This document shows positions 33,325 to 33,805 of a stretch of 33,805 nt of DNA, piece by piece. The notes beneath the pieces are model-generated. The model had not been told where the DNA came from. It was given only the letters and a program-made list of their open reading frames with translations, and made no database searches. A program made the translations under genes and the position numbers. The DNA comes from Alphaproteobacteria bacterium bin98 (GTDB lineage Bacteria; Pseudomonadota; Alphaproteobacteria; Bin98). The stretch's first letter is position 1. Each line of letters opens with the position of its first letter. The DNA lies in NCBI GenBank assembly GCA_002238905.1, contig MPNG01000014.1, positions 1 to 33,805 on the forward strand, in the 5' to 3' direction.

Positions 33325-33805
33325 TCAGTTGATTTCTGACTGTATATTGAAAAACGCATCATATCCTTTTTTAGCGCCTTGCCTCTCTTCATTGCAGAAG
33401 GTGAGTAAGGCTTTCAATAAGAATGGATATGCTATTACCAATTTTTGCTTGCTCGTTTCTGTATCATATTGATTTGCAAGATATTGGAGTCTCTGAAAAG
33501 CCTGCAGAAACAGTGGTGGATCAAGATTGACTCTTTTGCTCTCACAGTCAAATCTACACGAGCCGAACGCATGTGGGGACAAATAATCACGACTGTGCGC
33601 TGTGGCTTTTTCAAGTATCTTTACTAGTGGTGTTGTAAAAGTTATAAAATCATCAGAATCTTGTAGTGAAGAATGATTTGCACGAGTAAGTATAGCTTGT
33701 ACATATTCTCTGAATGGATCTATAGATTTTTGAGCTAATTGCCAAAAAGTATCTTTTGACAATTGGTGCAAAAAAATACGATACTCTTTTGCAGCTTCTT
33801 CTCTC
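33325..33805 (-). CDS. Secreted-family protein, 5' end beyond the window
   Basis: The frame is open to the window edge (EEAAKEYRIFLHQLSKDTFW), so the start and any signal peptide lie outside. The visible 160 residues are helical and hold RVNLDPPLFLQAFQRLQYL, a good match to the L-x-x-P-x-[LF]-x-x-A-F motif, and YPFLLKALLTFCNEERQGAK then GYDAFF, the C-terminal helix pair. It belongs with the proteins of the 13-24 kb block though it lies 9 kb away, so the family is spread along the genome. Function unknown. Confidence 0.75.
   Translation of the reverse strand, partial: REEAAKEYRIFLHQLSKDTFWQLAQKSIDPFREYVQAILTRANHSSLQDSDDFITFTTPLVKILEKATAHSRDYLSPHAFGSCRFDCESKRVNLDPPLFLQAFQRLQYLANQYDTETSKQKLVIAYPFLLKALLTFCNEERQGAKKGYDAFFNIQSEIN

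Overview
The window reads as a piece of an AT-rich alphaproteobacterial genome, probably from an obligately host-associated lineage such as Holosporales or a Rickettsiales-like group. This is inferred from RpoD, the gpmI-envC gene pair, the LSKxxGSxS type of GluRS, the low GC, the many decayed genes and the abundance of small secreted proteins of unknown function. No plasmid, phage, transposase, integrase or CRISPR gene is visible. Layout: 1-1.95 kb holds two small hypothetical genes and one gene in pieces. 1.98-4.05 kb holds rpoD and two identical CAU-anticodon tRNAs in a tandem duplication. 4.03-9.43 kb (minus strand) is a four-gene overlapping operon: an ordinary cytosolic phosphoglycerate mutase (gpmI), an exported GpmI copy that keeps nearly all catalytic residues, an exported GpmI copy that has lost them, and an EnvC-like LytM protein. 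9.5-13 kb holds two small membrane proteins and mutS. 13.3-24.4 kb is an accessory block of secreted-protein genes in several paralogous families, most tandemly duplicated and many broken. 24.7-28.4 kb returns to conserved genes (DMT transporter, PepF peptidase, DNA polymerase III delta). 28.5-31.9 kb (minus strand) is an overlapping group of pseudouridine synthase, cysS and gltX. 32-33.8 kb starts a second cluster of secreted proteins and fragments. Two observations stand out. First, the gpmI locus looks like a case of signal-peptide capture. The gpmI stop overlaps the next start by 13 nt at all three junctions, and the three downstream proteins begin with near-identical signal peptides that match that of the EnvC-like protein. 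Tandem duplication across the gpmI/envC junction would have placed the envC signal peptide onto gpmI copies; one of these is still apparently competent and the other is a pseudoenzyme. Second, most of the secreted genes share a faint plan: a signal peptide usually without a positive n-region, a helical body, a motif like L-x-x-P-x-[LF]-x-x-A-[FL], then a helix pair of the type LL-x4-5-L...A-x3-Y. About a dozen loci fit, intact or broken, so this may be an undescribed, rapidly duplicating family of exported proteins. The accessory block is bracketed by a direct repeat of the mutS 3' end (12855-13065 and 24443-24657), which marks its insertion or duplication boundary: mutS was probably once directly followed by the transporter gene. 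The proposed functions of the secreted proteins are unknown; everything said about their role is inference.
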